This document shows positions 25,535 through 36,204 of a stretch of DNA of 64,000 nt, one piece after another (the first letter of the stretch is position 1; each line of letters begins with the position of its first letter). The translations under genes were made by a program, and so were the position numbers. Source of the DNA: Przewalskia tangutica (taxonomy: Eukaryota; Streptophyta; Magnoliopsida; Solanales; Solanaceae); the NCBI GenBank assembly GCA_029844215.1, contig CM056724.1, forward strand, positions 81,859,093 through 81,923,092, read 5' to 3'. The notes under the pieces were generated by a model, which had not been told where the DNA came from, searched no databases, and saw only the letters and a program-made list of their open reading frames with translations.

Positions 25535-26257
25535 GTAAGCACGCAAGAATCATGTGACGCCTAGACCCATCACATAACGATGAACTCTATCCGCCATGTT
25601 AGCTACAATGGTGTGCGCATGCTCGCCAAGGAGTCAAACTCGTGCTATACTCCCGATAGTCCTCCCATTCGCCTCAAGGTAAAAATCTATTCACGCGGGC
25701 CCTCCTCATCTCGGAGGCAAAAGTGATCCATAAAGGCCTCGTGAACTCCTCCCAAACAGTGGAAGAGCATCATCCTCTCGCCAAGACTCCATGACTCAAA
25801 CCAGCCAACGCAATATCGCAGAACCGGAAGAGGCTAGCATAATGCACTGTCTCAAGCCTTAAGAACCTCCATAGTCCGTCAGAGCCGCCGAATGAACTTC
25901 GCGGATCCTCCTCGGACCTCGAACCATAAAACTCGGGCGGATGACAACCCGTAAAATCCGGATCCGCAAACCGCTTCGGCTCTAGGTTAGCTACTGCTCT
26001 CGCCACGCCGCCTACCACTATGTCACCAATAGTCCGACCGCTTCTCCATAATCTGCATTATGCCCTCGGCCGCGAATCGGGGCCCTGCACGAACCTCTCG
26101 AGCTACCGCCGCCTCGGCCTCTATCCGCTGGCGTGGTGAACTCGCCGCTCGCTTACTACCCTGCATATAGTGCGTGCCCGAGTCTGGTAACCTCTCAGGT
26201 ACCTCTAGCGACTCCCGCCGCTTTGCCCTTCGGGCCCCGTCGCCTCCGGCGAGGCAT
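25535..26257 (-). pseudogene. gag: gag N-terminal part of C
   Basis: The frame 26018-25770 encodes NLEPKRFADPDFTGCHPPEF followed by YGSRSEEDP and later DIALA, the capsid-like core that is shared with E (PPEFYGSRPEDDPQEFIRQL). Further down, near 25600-25560, MADRVHRYVMG corresponds to MEDRVHRYVTR of E. The start codon is probably the ATG at 26257-26255; the frame 26268-26023 overlaps it in another phase, so at least one frameshift is present. The gag continues at 6150 on the far side of A. Confidence 0.8.
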
Positions 26258-26448
26258 AACTGTTTCATAAGAATAGGTCAGAGAGGATTCAACCTAATAA
26301 GACAGCTCTACTGCACGATCTTAGAGAGAGAAGAATGGAAACCAATCCTAAATGTCCTGCAGCCTCTTGATTATAGATGTGGTGCACAACACACCGATAA
26401 TCAAGACTCTACTAGACACGGTCTGTAGACACTTTCCGAGGACTAACT

Positions 26449-26460
26449 GCTTTGATACCA
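26449..26460 (-). other. Primer-binding site of C
   Basis: Minus strand: LTR end, AAAG, TGGTATCAAAGC, one mismatch from the initiator-Met type site TGGTATCAGAGC. Confidence 0.8.
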
Positions 26461-27174
26461 CTTTTGTCACGACCACCCCGATCGCGATCGGTGCCCTACC
26501 TGGGCACCCTTACAGGTATACATCAGAGATAATCAGCGGAACATACATGAAATTTATACAATAAAACAACATAAGTAAAACCACAGGTTAGCCGATAGGG
26601 CTACCTTCCTGGACATAAATATATACAACCGAAGCAGTTGCCTCATTTCTTTACAAACTGACCCATAAATATGTGACTACAGACCTCTAAGAGTTTTTAT
26701 CATAACAATCGTATGGACAGGCCCCGCCATACCTCGAATATACATGAATCTACTACCTCGTGGAAAACCGTACCAAGAGATAAGCCTCCGGATCAAATTG
26801 AGCTTTTTCCCAAAAACTGAACCGAGATCCTAAGAGAAAGGATCACCAACCTGGGTACCTAAAACCTGCGGGCATGAACGCAGCCCGAAGGGGTCGATAA
26901 CAAAAATTTAATATGGAAGAAATAACGTCAAGAAATGGATCATAATCAGATAAAAGAATGACAGTGGACAAGTATAAAAATACATACGGATCCTCGCCGT
27001 GTCATTACCACTTATGAACTTAATTTCACATCAATATATTTTCCCATTTTCAATAAAGGTTATAGCCACATTCTTACGCACATGATTAGGAAAAATCATT
27101 AAGTTCATTTCTATATAACTTACTTATCTTTCATAAGTACATCCGGCCCTTTAAGGAGGGGCGCCTATACTACC

Positions 27175-27705
27175 CGGCCCAATCTGGGACGCGATCAAGG
27201 TCACATAGTCTGCCCATACAGGTATACTGCCCGGCCCATTTCTGGGACGATAATATCATATAGTCTGCCCATAAAGGTATACTGCCCGGCCCATTCCTGG
27301 GTCGATAATGTCATATAGTGTGCGTCGCAAAGGTATCGCCCGACCCATCTGCGGGTCGATAATGTCATATACCGCGTAAAGGTATACCGCCTACCATCTT
27401 CGGTCGATAATGTCATATAGTGCGCGTAAATGTATACGCCTGCCATCTTCGGGTCGATAATGTCATATAGTTCGCCGTAAAGGTATACTGCCCGTCCCAT
27501 CTCTGGGTCGATAATGTCATATAGTCTGCCCGTAAAGGTATACTGCCCGGCCCATCTCTGGGTCGATAATGTCATATAGTCTGCCCGTAAAGGTATACTG
27601 CCCGGCCCATCTCTGGGTCGATAATGTCATATAGTCTGCCCGTAAAGGTATACTGCCCGTAAAGGTATACTGCCCGCCCCATTTCTGGGACGATAACGTC
27701 ATATT
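27175..27705 (-). repeat. 55-bp tandem repeat in right LTR of C, nine to ten units
   Basis: Units begin CGGCCCATCTCTGGG and contain GATAATGTCATATAGTCTGCC. Units at 27493-27657 are near identical; those at 27330-27490 read TCG or GCG where the others read CTG, shortening each by a few bases. The last unit is partly duplicated (CCCGTAAAGGTATACTGCC twice near 27640-27675). Confidence 0.9.
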
Positions 27706-28286
27706 AAAATCCGGGAATTTAACCCAACGTACTACGCACCTCTACTCCTTTAGAAAGACTCTTTTTCAAATAAAACTTCCCAGATACCAACAACCGTAGT
27801 ATCAAGTCATCTCTATCTTTCAGGACAAGTCACAATACCTTTTTAGAAATACAATTACCGGCTTCTAAATCAAGTGACTTCTTTCTTAAAAACCTTAAGC
27901 AATTGGTACCTTTAAAACAATTTGCCCTTCTTTATTTCAAATCATTTCTTGTTTATGCTACTGAAGAAAACCATTCTCTTAACCTCCCATAAAGTTATTA
28001 TAACCAACTTCCCATAAAGCCGTCATACTAACTTTATGCCTTAAACTAATTCATTCTTCTTATAACCAAGAGACTTCTACTTTTTGAAACCAAGTATTAT
28101 ATACTTTCAAATCAATTCTCTTAACTTTCAAAAAAAATATAGTTAGTCTCTTAACCATTTAGAACTCAAGCGACTCCTTTTATTATAAAACCTTAGGCAA
28201 TTGATGCCTTAAAATCAAGTTGTCTTTTTACTAAAATCAAGTCATTTATCTTTCCATAAAGCAAATATAACCAACTCCCCATAAAG

Positions 28287-28291
28287 TCGTT
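28287..28291. repeat. Left target-site duplication of D
   Basis: TCGTT directly before the LTR of D; the same five bases follow D at 49907-49911. Confidence 0.92.
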
Positions 28292-30437
28292 TGTAACACC
28301 CCATTTTAACCGGAGTCGAAACGGGAATACTACGTATGGTTGATTCCTAAATGTATTTAAGGAGTCGCCACCTAATTATTATAGTGAATTAGGACACTTA
28401 TTAAATAGCATAAAAATGCTATAAATGATCTCCATTTAAAGGTCTGCAAAAAGCTATGTGAGATTCTGGATCAGGGTTCTTTATTATCCTAAAAAGAAGG
28501 GGTTAGGCATCCTTTAAGATCCGCTAACTTGCGGTTATCCGTTCAAACCTAAGTTAATTGTGTATTGGCTTTTATTCTACCTATTCTAAGCATTTTTACA
28601 TAATTTACAATTAAAATAAGATGCAATACAAAAATAGTAAAACTGAAATTTAAATGCGACATAAGAAACTTCGGGATATCTTTAGCCCTTTTTAGGCCTT
28701 CTGCACAAGATGATCTCCGGGTACCTGCATAAATACTTAGTAAAAGTGTTAGTAATAAAAATAAACAATTTTAAAGTAATATCAATAATTAATAAATAAA
28801 GCAAAAATAAATCCGTCTTTTGTACGAGGAGGCCTTAGAAATCAGACGGAGATTCCTTCATCGGCCAAACAAGTGTAGCATCTTGTTCAAATCAGTAAAA
28901 TACCAACAGTGTAGTATTTGTTCTGAATCAGTAAACCAGCAAAAAATGTCCAAAATGAAAAGTTGATCAAGTAAACCCTCCAAACAGAATGAGATTATAC
29001 ATATAGGAACAAAGCATAAATAAAACCCTATTGGTGTTCAAGGTTTTGAAACAGTAACCAAAATTCGCAATTTCCGTTCCTGGAGACGAAATAACTTTTA
29101 GATTCTCCAAAAAGCTCTGCTCTAGCGATAATTAAATAATTCAGTACATCCACGAAGTCAGAATCCTTTTAACTGTGCCATTAAAAACCATCTATAGTAG
29201 AAACTCACAAATTCTAAACGTTATCCAAAAAGGATGAAGAGAGCTTAAAGGAAACATGTTTCATTCCCAGTCTGTGGAGCCAGCAGCAACAAATCCAAAA
29301 CAAAGCAAAACAATAGGTCGCCGGAGTCTAAAACTCCGGCGAGATTCAAAGTAAAAATCAGCCCAAACAAACAATAATGTAATAGCAACGAAAGAGAAAT
29401 AAATAGTGATTTCAACAACACAAAAGGCAGCGGCGTCACTTCCACGGCGAGGTCGCCAGAGCAACGCCGCCAGCGGTTTGAGCAGGAGTAAATGGTGTTG
29501 GTCGACAGTGTGTGTGTGTGTGCATGTGGGTGACGGGTCTAGGTGTAGTGGGGGTCGACGGGAGAGGTGAGAAGAGAGGGCGACGCGCCGAGCAGGGGTA
29601 GGGTCGGGCGGTGCGAGTTGTGTGGTGGTCGCCGGAGATGGAAAATGGGCGTTGGCGATGGCAGTGGGTGGAGGTGAGTTGGAGAGGCTGAGAGAGTTTT
29701 GGCCGGGTTCTGGCCGATAATTCGTGTGGCGCGGTGAGGGTTTTGCTAGGGGTTCACGGATATGAAACTCCGTGGCGCGCAAGGCGCGACGGAAGAAGGA
29801 GTGTGGGTGAGGCGTTGAAAAAATCTTTAGGGCTGCTGATTTTTGTGTTGCGGCTGGAAAGGCTGATAATAGGGTAGGTTTTTTAGTTTAGGGGGTAAGG
29901 TTTTATTTATAGGGGGTATTTAGGTTTAGGGTTTTGGGTATTGGGTATTGGAGGAAAAAGATGAAAGGTGTATTGGGCCTCAGTTTGGGCTTCAGTTTTT
30001 TTTACGGATTGGATTGGTCCAGATTGTGCCTTGGACTGGACTGGTTTGGCAAAAATGCAAAATGGGTTAATTATTTAACAGAAAAATTATTTAAAAAGAT
30101 ACAAGATTATCAAAATAAAAATGCCGACGCTATAATAATAAAATGCAATATTTAAGAAATGTTTAATGCCTAATTAAAAGAAAAATGCGGTGTCAATTAA
30201 TTATTCAAAGAGATGCAAACATTATTAAAATAAAACGATGGTGTAATAATAATAGAAACAAAATATTAACAAAGACATCATGCTTAATTTAATATAAAAG
30301 ATGCAATGCCATTTTGTGAAGAAATAAACATAGAATATTATGTAAAAAATGCAAAAAAATGATGATTAAAATGCGATGTCCTAAAATGCTTAAAATTAAG
30401 AAATGACTAAAAGATGGGTCAAAATTGGGTGTCAACA
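28292..30437 (-). repeat. Left (3') LTR of D
   Basis: Nearly identical to 47751-49906, differing by scattered substitutions and by a disturbed GC-rich stretch at 29575-29790. It includes a (GT)n run near 29510-29523 and a hairpin CGCCGGAGT/ACTCCGGCG at about 29319-29342. The 173-codon minus-strand frame at 29261-29782 breaks up in the other LTR and is not considered a gene. A 73-codon plus-strand frame at 29934-30155 is present in both LTRs but looks like chance. Confidence 0.94.
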
Positions 30438-30457
30438 GCTTGTCCCTCTTTGACCGA
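30438..30457 (-). promoter_or_regulatory. Polypurine tract of D
   Basis: Minus strand reads TCAAAGAGGGACAAGC directly before the LTR start TGTTGACACC, a purine-rich primer for plus-strand DNA. Confidence 0.65.
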
Positions 30458-30579
30458 AGATGATGAAAGAGTTTTCGGACAAAGACGTTGACTTGTAGCC
30501 AATTTTGTCCCCATTGTCAGAATTAAAACAAAGATCAAGAAAAAGAAAGGGCAAAAACTGATGCAGATTCAAAATTTGT

Positions 30580-30780
30580 CCCAGTGTCGAATTATGATGA
30601 CACTGGGTTGCTGCGATGCTAGAGAATTAAGGCAGGCAGACGCCCATTCAAAATTGTCCCAGTGTCGAATCCTGACGACACTGGGCTGCTGTGATGCTGC
30701 AAAATTAAAGACAATGCCGACGCAAATTCAAAATTTGTCCCAGTGTCGAAGTACGATTGACACTGGATTGCAGGTGATGT
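30580..30780 (-). repeat. About 80-bp tandem repeat, 2.5-3 units, each with a hairpin
   Basis: Units start at 30580, 30658 and 30739. Each opens with CCCAGTGTC, a loop of about 10 bases and GACACTGGG (GACACTGGA in the third), a 9-bp stem, followed by GCTGCGATGCT-like sequence and an AATT(C)AAAATTTG spacer. Confidence 0.85.
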
Positions 30781-30817
30781 GATGCTGGAAAAGACATGGT
30801 GTTTGTAGATGCTGATG

Positions 30818-31128
30818 GCGTCATTGCATAGACGCGATGCAGATGTTCGTCGTTGCATAGACGAAGCATAAATGAAGCCGCTGCATAGACTTACATGACA
30901 TGGCGTCGTTGCATAGACGAAGCATAGATGAAGTCGCTGCATAGGCTTAGATGAAGGGCGTCGTTGCATAGACGCGATGCAGATGCTCGTCGTTGCATAG
31001 ACGAAACACAGATGAAGCCGTTGCATGAGCTTACATGAGATGGCGTCGTTGCATAGACGCGATGCAGATGCTCGTCGTTGCATAGACGAAACATTGATGA
31101 AGCCGTTGCATAGGCTTAGATGAGATGA
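30818..31128 (-). repeat. About 84-bp tandem repeat, about 4 units (CGTCGTTGCATAGACG)
   Basis: Units begin near 30818, 30902, 30959 and 31043; the second lacks the CGATGCAGATG segment. Each has two or three copies of GTTGCATAGAC, so the 84-bp unit is itself a higher-order repeat. Minus-strand frames such as 31083-30619 simply translate this repeat. Confidence 0.88.
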
Positions 31129-31785
31129 CGTCGTTGCCTGGACGTATTGCTGCTAACGTCGTTGCCTGGACTTGTTGTGCTGATAACGTCGTTGCCTGGA
31201 TGTGTTGATGCTGCCGTCGTTGCCTAGACGTATTGCTGCTGGCGTCGTTGCGTAGACGCACGTCACGACGCCGTCGTTCTGGACGTATTCCGCTAACGCC
31301 GTTGCTCGGACGTGTTGTCGGCCGATAACGCCGCGTTCGGACGTGTTGATGTTGATAACGTCGTTGACTGGACGTGTTGATGTTGACGTCGTTTCCTGAC
31401 GTACGCCGGCGACGCCGTCGTTCGACGTATTGCCGCGCTAACGCCGCCGTTCGACGTGTTGATCGCCGATAACGCCGTTGCGTAGATGTAATCGCGACGA
31501 CGCCGTTACCGGACGTATTATTGCCGGGCGTCGTTGCAGACGCACGCCGATGACATCGTTCGGACGTATTCGCCTTGGCGTCGTTGCGTAGATGCACGCC
31601 GGCGACGCCGTCGTTCTGGACGCGTGTTGCGGCCGATAACGCCGTCGTTACGGACGTATTCTTCCGGGCGTCGTTGCAGACGCACGCCGATAACGCCGTC
31701 GTTGCCTGGACGTATTGCTGCTAACATCGTTGCCTGGACGTATTGCTGATGATGTCGTTGCCTGGACGTATTGCTGCTGCTCCTG
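31129..31785 (-). repeat. 28-33-bp tandem repeat, about 20 units (GTTGCCTGGACGTATTGCTG)
   Basis: A degenerate array whose unit resembles the preceding 84-bp family (GTTGCATAGACG versus GTTGCCTGGACG), so they probably share an origin. The outer units (31129-31250 and 31700-31785) are regular; the middle ones (31250-31690) read CG or CCG where the outer ones read CTG. The 188-codon minus-strand frame at 31031-31597 is a repeat translation. Confidence 0.88.
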
Positions 31786-32130
31786 TAGAATAAATGCTCC
31801 TGCCAGCTTTGTTGTGTGCGATGCGTGGGTTGCAAATTTGACTCTATGCCTGAGCTGATGCGCTAGACTTTGTTGTGGATTTTGAACTTTGATTGTTGAT
31901 CGTTGATGTCCCTTTCTGCTTCTGTGGCGTTCTTTCTGCCTCTGCTAATATGAAGAAACCTGCGCTCAAAGAAAATTTGTGAGTTTTGGGAAATGAGTGG
32001 TTGATTCGCGTCAACTTTGTAGCTTTGGCTCTTGCTGCTTGCATGCTCAGACTTCAGCAAAAGGTTAGTGCATAATTGTTAAGCCAAAAATGACAACGCA
32101 TGAATTTATAAGCAATGTAATAGCATGAGT
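31786..32130 (-). other. D internal spacer without recognised content
   Basis: Non-repetitive sequence between tandem arrays. Only short frames occur (for example 32044-31844 minus) and none resembles a known domain. Confidence 0.5.
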
Positions 32131-32470
32131 AGAAATGTTATCCTGTAAAATGTGATGGCGGTTGTATTGATGTGATGCTGCAAATGTTGAGTCTCGCCTG
32201 CAGGCGTGTTGAATGTTGAAAGCTTGTTGAATGCCGTGAGTGCTTGACGCATGCGGCGACTTGTTGGATCCGCGAATGCTTCTTGAATGCTCTGCACGCT
32301 TCTTTGGACGCTGCGAACGCCGTTGAATGTTGCGATTCCGATGTAGTCTCGCACGGACTTCTTTGTATCCGTGAATGCTTCTTGAATGCTCGCACAGCCG
32401 ATTGATGCCGCGAATGCTTCTTTGAATGATGCGATTGTTTTTGGAATCCTTATTATGATCTCTTCACAAT
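32130..32470 (-). repeat. Imperfect repeat around GCGAATGCTTCTTGAATGCT
   Basis: At least five diverged copies of a CTTCTTGAATGC or CTTCTTTGAATG core with GCGAA or GTGAA in front lie between about 32260 and 32430. In the minus frame they give repeated IQEAF-type residues. Confidence 0.6.
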
Positions 32471-32599
32471 GCATTTCTCAAAATTGTCCCAATTTTAGTT
32501 ATGCGGGGTGCGTGGGCAAGACTTAGCTCTGGCGGACATTGCTCATATCTCTTTTCAGAATAAACAAACGCATTTTGTCGTACGCGAGCCAATGAGAGA

Positions 32600-32905
32600 T
32601 TTCTAATGGTGTGACCGAAGCCGATTTAGGCCGGCTACGTATCCTACTGAGGGAATCAGGTCAAAACGTAGTTCGTAATGCAAAATGATCGCATAATTTT
32701 CAAAAAATGAGACCGGTTATGTGGTCGCCACGTATCATTTGAAGGAATCAGGTCAAGACGTAGTTCGTTATGCAAAATGAGGATTTTTATGTTTTTTTTT
32801 TTTTTTTTTTTCCAAACAATGTGGACCGAAGCCAATGTGGCCGCCTACGTATCCCGCCGAGGGAATCAGGTCAATACGTAGTTCATGATGCAAAGAATAA
32901 AGATT
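32600..32905 (-). repeat. About 105-112-bp repeat with CTACGTATC ... GGAATCAGGTC ... CGTAGTTCG
   Basis: Three copies near 32608, 32710 and 32821, each ending in ATGCAAAATGA or similar. Diverged relatives occur near 46089-46165 and 46378-46445, on the other side of F. A run of about 23 T at 32790-32812 separates the second and third copies. Confidence 0.82.
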
Positions 32906-33700
32906 TTATATGCATTTTTTGTTTTTTTGAAAAATGGAAAGACAGCATCACGTTCTGACTTCAGTTGATACCAACAATTAGTATTGTGCTTAGGAATTCC
33001 GTTAATTCACTTCCAGTCTAACAAAGATTGACTTCTAGGTAATTCCTACAGTTTCAAATGGTACCTCAGACACCGAAGTATCGACACACTTGCTTGCAAC
33101 CAAGGTTTCGAACTACACGTAATCTCACGTTTCAAGTGCCCTCACTGAAAGAAAGTCCCATTTCTCACATATATTCCAGTATTTTGAATTTCGGGATATT
33201 TAGAGAAGTACGCTCGCACTCAAAAGGATGTTCAATGCATGCAATTATGATACCATAGGCTTGGCCGTCATGTAAGTATCCACTAATGTGAGAACCCTCA
33301 GTATAAGATCATGTAGGGCTTGTCACGGGCTTGTAATGTAGGTTTTGGGGGAAGGGATGGATATCATTTGGGTAAAAAGTGACTAATCCTTCCTCGAGCG
33401 TTGGACTACGTCCGTGCTTGACATTTGGGTGCTTTAATGCTGACCTGCTTTCTTTTTCCCTTTTTTTTTTTTTTTGTCCCAGTTTTTCTGTACTGACTTC
33501 TATTGATCTTTCGTTTGGAGCCCGCTTTTTTCCAAATTTATTCTTGCATTCTTTCCTTCGGGGCTTTTGATTTCTTCTTTTGTGAGTCATCATTTGTGTT
33601 TTCTTTTTCCTTTTGTGACTTTGACAATTTTGTCTTTGCAACCTTTGACGCAGAATTTTGTCAGCAACTTGCACATTTACAAAGCACTCAAGGAGGTCGG
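32906..33700 (-). other. D internal sequence up to the F insertion, with a basic 121-codon frame
   Basis: A minus-strand frame at 33674-33309 encodes a Lys/Arg-rich N-terminal half (KRKKKTQMMTHKRRNQKP) and a C-terminal half with GRSPTLEEGLVTFYPNDI. I do not recognise it. It may be a relic of an Ogre-group open frame, because it ends just before the F insertion, or chance in an A-rich context. The rest shows nothing recognisable. Confidence 0.3.
33696..33700. repeat. Left target-site duplication of F
   Basis: GTCGG before the first LTR; the same five bases follow the third LTR at 45550-45554. Confidence 0.92.
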
Positions 33701-34038
33701 TGTTACACCCCGTACTTACAGGACATGTTTTAAGAACGTACGTAAGAACTCACAAGTGTTGAGATTTGAGACTTGTAAAATTTTATCGGAATTATGAAAT
33801 TGTCGGAAAACGTTTTGTTGTGACGAATGGGAGGGCGACACGTGTCACCCCCCCTTAGTGATGCCTTGGTCGAATTAGGCAAGGCCAAAAGGGTCATTTG
33901 ACCATTAGTGAGATGACCAAGTCTTGCAAATGACTTAGCTTGACATAGTTGACTAAAAGTCCAAGGGCCACATGGGCAAGATCCATGTGAAACTCATCCG
34001 AACCACCCATTTGTTCTAATCTTGACCCTCCATGTCCC

Positions 34039-34046
34039 TATATATT
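34039..34046 (+). promoter_or_regulatory. TATA box of F LTR 1
   Basis: TATATATT about 340 bases into the LTR, followed by ACTACTAGTAGTGAG, itself a palindrome (ACTACTAGTAGT). Copies are at 38382-38389 and 42736-42743. Confidence 0.55.
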
Positions 34047-35820
34047 ACTACTAGTAGTGAGACAAGTCCACACTTAGCCAAAAATTTGAAGAAAATTGGA
34101 TGAACATAGAGCTAGTGCTCTCGGGTTCAACATGAGTGAAAAGGAAAAAAATTTGTTTGTTGTCCAATAATTCCCCCACTTTAAACCAAGGTTCATGAGT
34201 GTTATGTAAGTGTATCTCAATAGAAAAATCCCGGAAAAAGAGAGTTTTCGTATTAGTCGCAAAGTGAAAACCTAGTGGCTTTCTAGGTTTTGGATTGGAA
34301 GTTTGAAGGAAAGTTGTTGGTATGGTTCTAAGGGTCTCAACAAACGGATTGAAGTGTCTTGGAGAGGTTCTAAACTACTAAGGAGCGACTTCGGATTGGA
34401 ATTGGATTAAGAATCGTTAAGGTATAATCTTGTCTTTTAAAAAGTGTTACAAGACTATATAATTATATTGTTGTTGTTAGCTTTACATGTTGCTAGCATG
34501 AAGTTGTTAAGTTGAATTTTATAAGGATTATAGATCGATTGTGGTCTTGGAAGTTCGAAATGTAATGTAGGCCATGTTAAGTTGGATTACAATTTGATCG
34601 TTATTAGAATAGTCACATGTTAATTACTTGAAAATTACGGTTTATATAATCAAATGCGACTTGATATCTTGTTATGCTACCAATTCGGATTGAATTGGAA
34701 ATTGGTTAAGAATTGGTATTGTATTGGACTACCTTATAGATTGTGGTGAGCCAATTGGGGCTGTTTGGTTATTGTATTCGGCCTTGAAAAAGGTGGCAAA
34801 GTTAGTAAAAACAAAGGAGGTGCTGTCCGATTTTCCGTAGAATTTAGTGACTTGGCACTTAGGATATTCTACATTTAAAGTAAGAGGTTAATGGACGTAT
34901 TGTGGCCATGATAGGTTGAAGTACTAAGTTTAGCGTATCCTACTTGAAGAATGGAATAGCTCAAGGTTGAAGTACTTTGGAGCATTTTGCTACTTGTCGA
35001 CAATCGTCGCGAGGTATGTGAACCTCTTCTTTCGTTGGCATGATCCTACGTATGAAATATCCATGTGATAACATTTTAAGATTCCTTCTACTCTTAGAAG
35101 TTAAGAAGTATTTACATTGTTGAATCTAAGTTAAGAGTATGTTTAAATTGTCCTAAGTCCTTACTAGGTCTTATGGGAGACGTTGGTAAGGATGGTTAGG
35201 AAATTATGAGATTTGATTTAAGGGCTATGTATCTTGATTTATTTAAAGTAAGTATGTAAGTTGATTTTTATGTTTGAAAATGACTTGAATTTATATGTGA
35301 AAAGGGGATTGATTTTAAAAGTGTAGATGACATGATTTTACAAGTATAAGTAAATGGACTTTAAAGAATGTACGTTATGAAGTTTTAAGACTATGAGCTT
35401 TGATTTTCTTTAAAGGATTATGAAACTTTATTTTTTAAAGATTATGGAACTTGATTTCTAAAGTATAAGCGACATGATTTGAAAGAGTGTTTGCTACGAG
35501 GTGTTAAGGCTATAAGCCTTGATTTTATAAGTGGAAATGATTTAATTTTACAAAGTATGGCTTCTTAATTTATTTCAAAAGATAAGAAGATGGCTTCCAA
35601 AAGAGTATGTGACTTGAGCTTTAAAAAGAAAGGAGTTCTATGATTCTTTTTAAGTATGTATGTACGTAGTATTTTTGGATCTAGTTTTCCTAATGTTGTA
35701 AGAATAAAAGTGTCTTAAGTTCTCTAAAATGAAAGGTTGTTATAATAGCTTTATGGGAAGTTGTTATGACGACTTAAGAAGAAGTGAAAAGATGGTTTGA
35801 AAATGTTATGTAAGGAAAAT

Positions 35821-36204
35821 CACACCGAGCCTACAAATAGGCCGGATTACGTTATGAGATACACCGAGCCTACACATAGGCGGACACGCCATATTACCCC
35901 GAGCCTTCACATAGGCGGTTACGTCATCTTACACCGAGCCCCACAAAGGGCGGATTATGTTATATCATTCCACAAGACACCGAGCCCCAGCGGGCGGATT
36001 ATGTTATATTATTCCACAGTACACCGAGCCCCACAGGCGGGCCGGATTATGTTATATGATTCCACAGTACACCGAGCCCCACAGGCGGGCCGGATAATGT
36101 TATATGATTCCACAGTACACCGAGCCCCACAGGCGGGCCGGATTATGTTATATGATTCCACAGTACACCGAGCCCTGGCGCGGGCGGATTATGTTATGTA
36201 AGAT
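35821..36204 (+). repeat. 38-48-bp tandem array in F LTR 1, about nine units
   Basis: Units start ACACCGAGCC, carry a CACAGGCGGGCCGGATTATG-type core, and end in a TTATATGATTCCACAGT tail. The first three are shorter. The plus-strand frame 35797-36201 is just repeat translation. Confidence 0.9.

Larger units (their letters stand above)
26465..28291 (-). repeat. Right (5') LTR of C, first part
   Basis: Starts TGTCACGACCACC, includes a GC-rich block at 26710-26730 and the tandem array 27175-27705, and is interrupted by D after TCGTT. Its total length with 49912-51695 is about 3.6 kb, similar in size and end sequence to the LTRs of F. Confidence 0.9.

Noticed and set aside
29261..29782. 173-codon minus-strand frame in the LTR of D
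   Set aside because: The same LTR at 48703-49048 gives a different, shorter N-terminus; a GC-rich LTR segment without domain signature.
31031..31597. 188-codon Arg-rich minus-strand frame
   Set aside because: Pure translation of the D tandem array; low complexity and dependent on repeat phase.
30818..31785. CRISPR-like regularly spaced repeats
   Set aside because: Units are directly adjacent with diverged copies, no unique spacers, and the setting is a plant retrotransposon.
30580..31785. Centromeric satellite
   Set aside because: Only 1.2 kb long and bounded by D sequence on both sides; better explained as element-internal repeats.
35797..36201. 134-codon repetitive frame in F LTR 1, similar one at 40289-40618
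   Set aside because: Repeat translation of the 38-48-bp array; not open in LTR 3.
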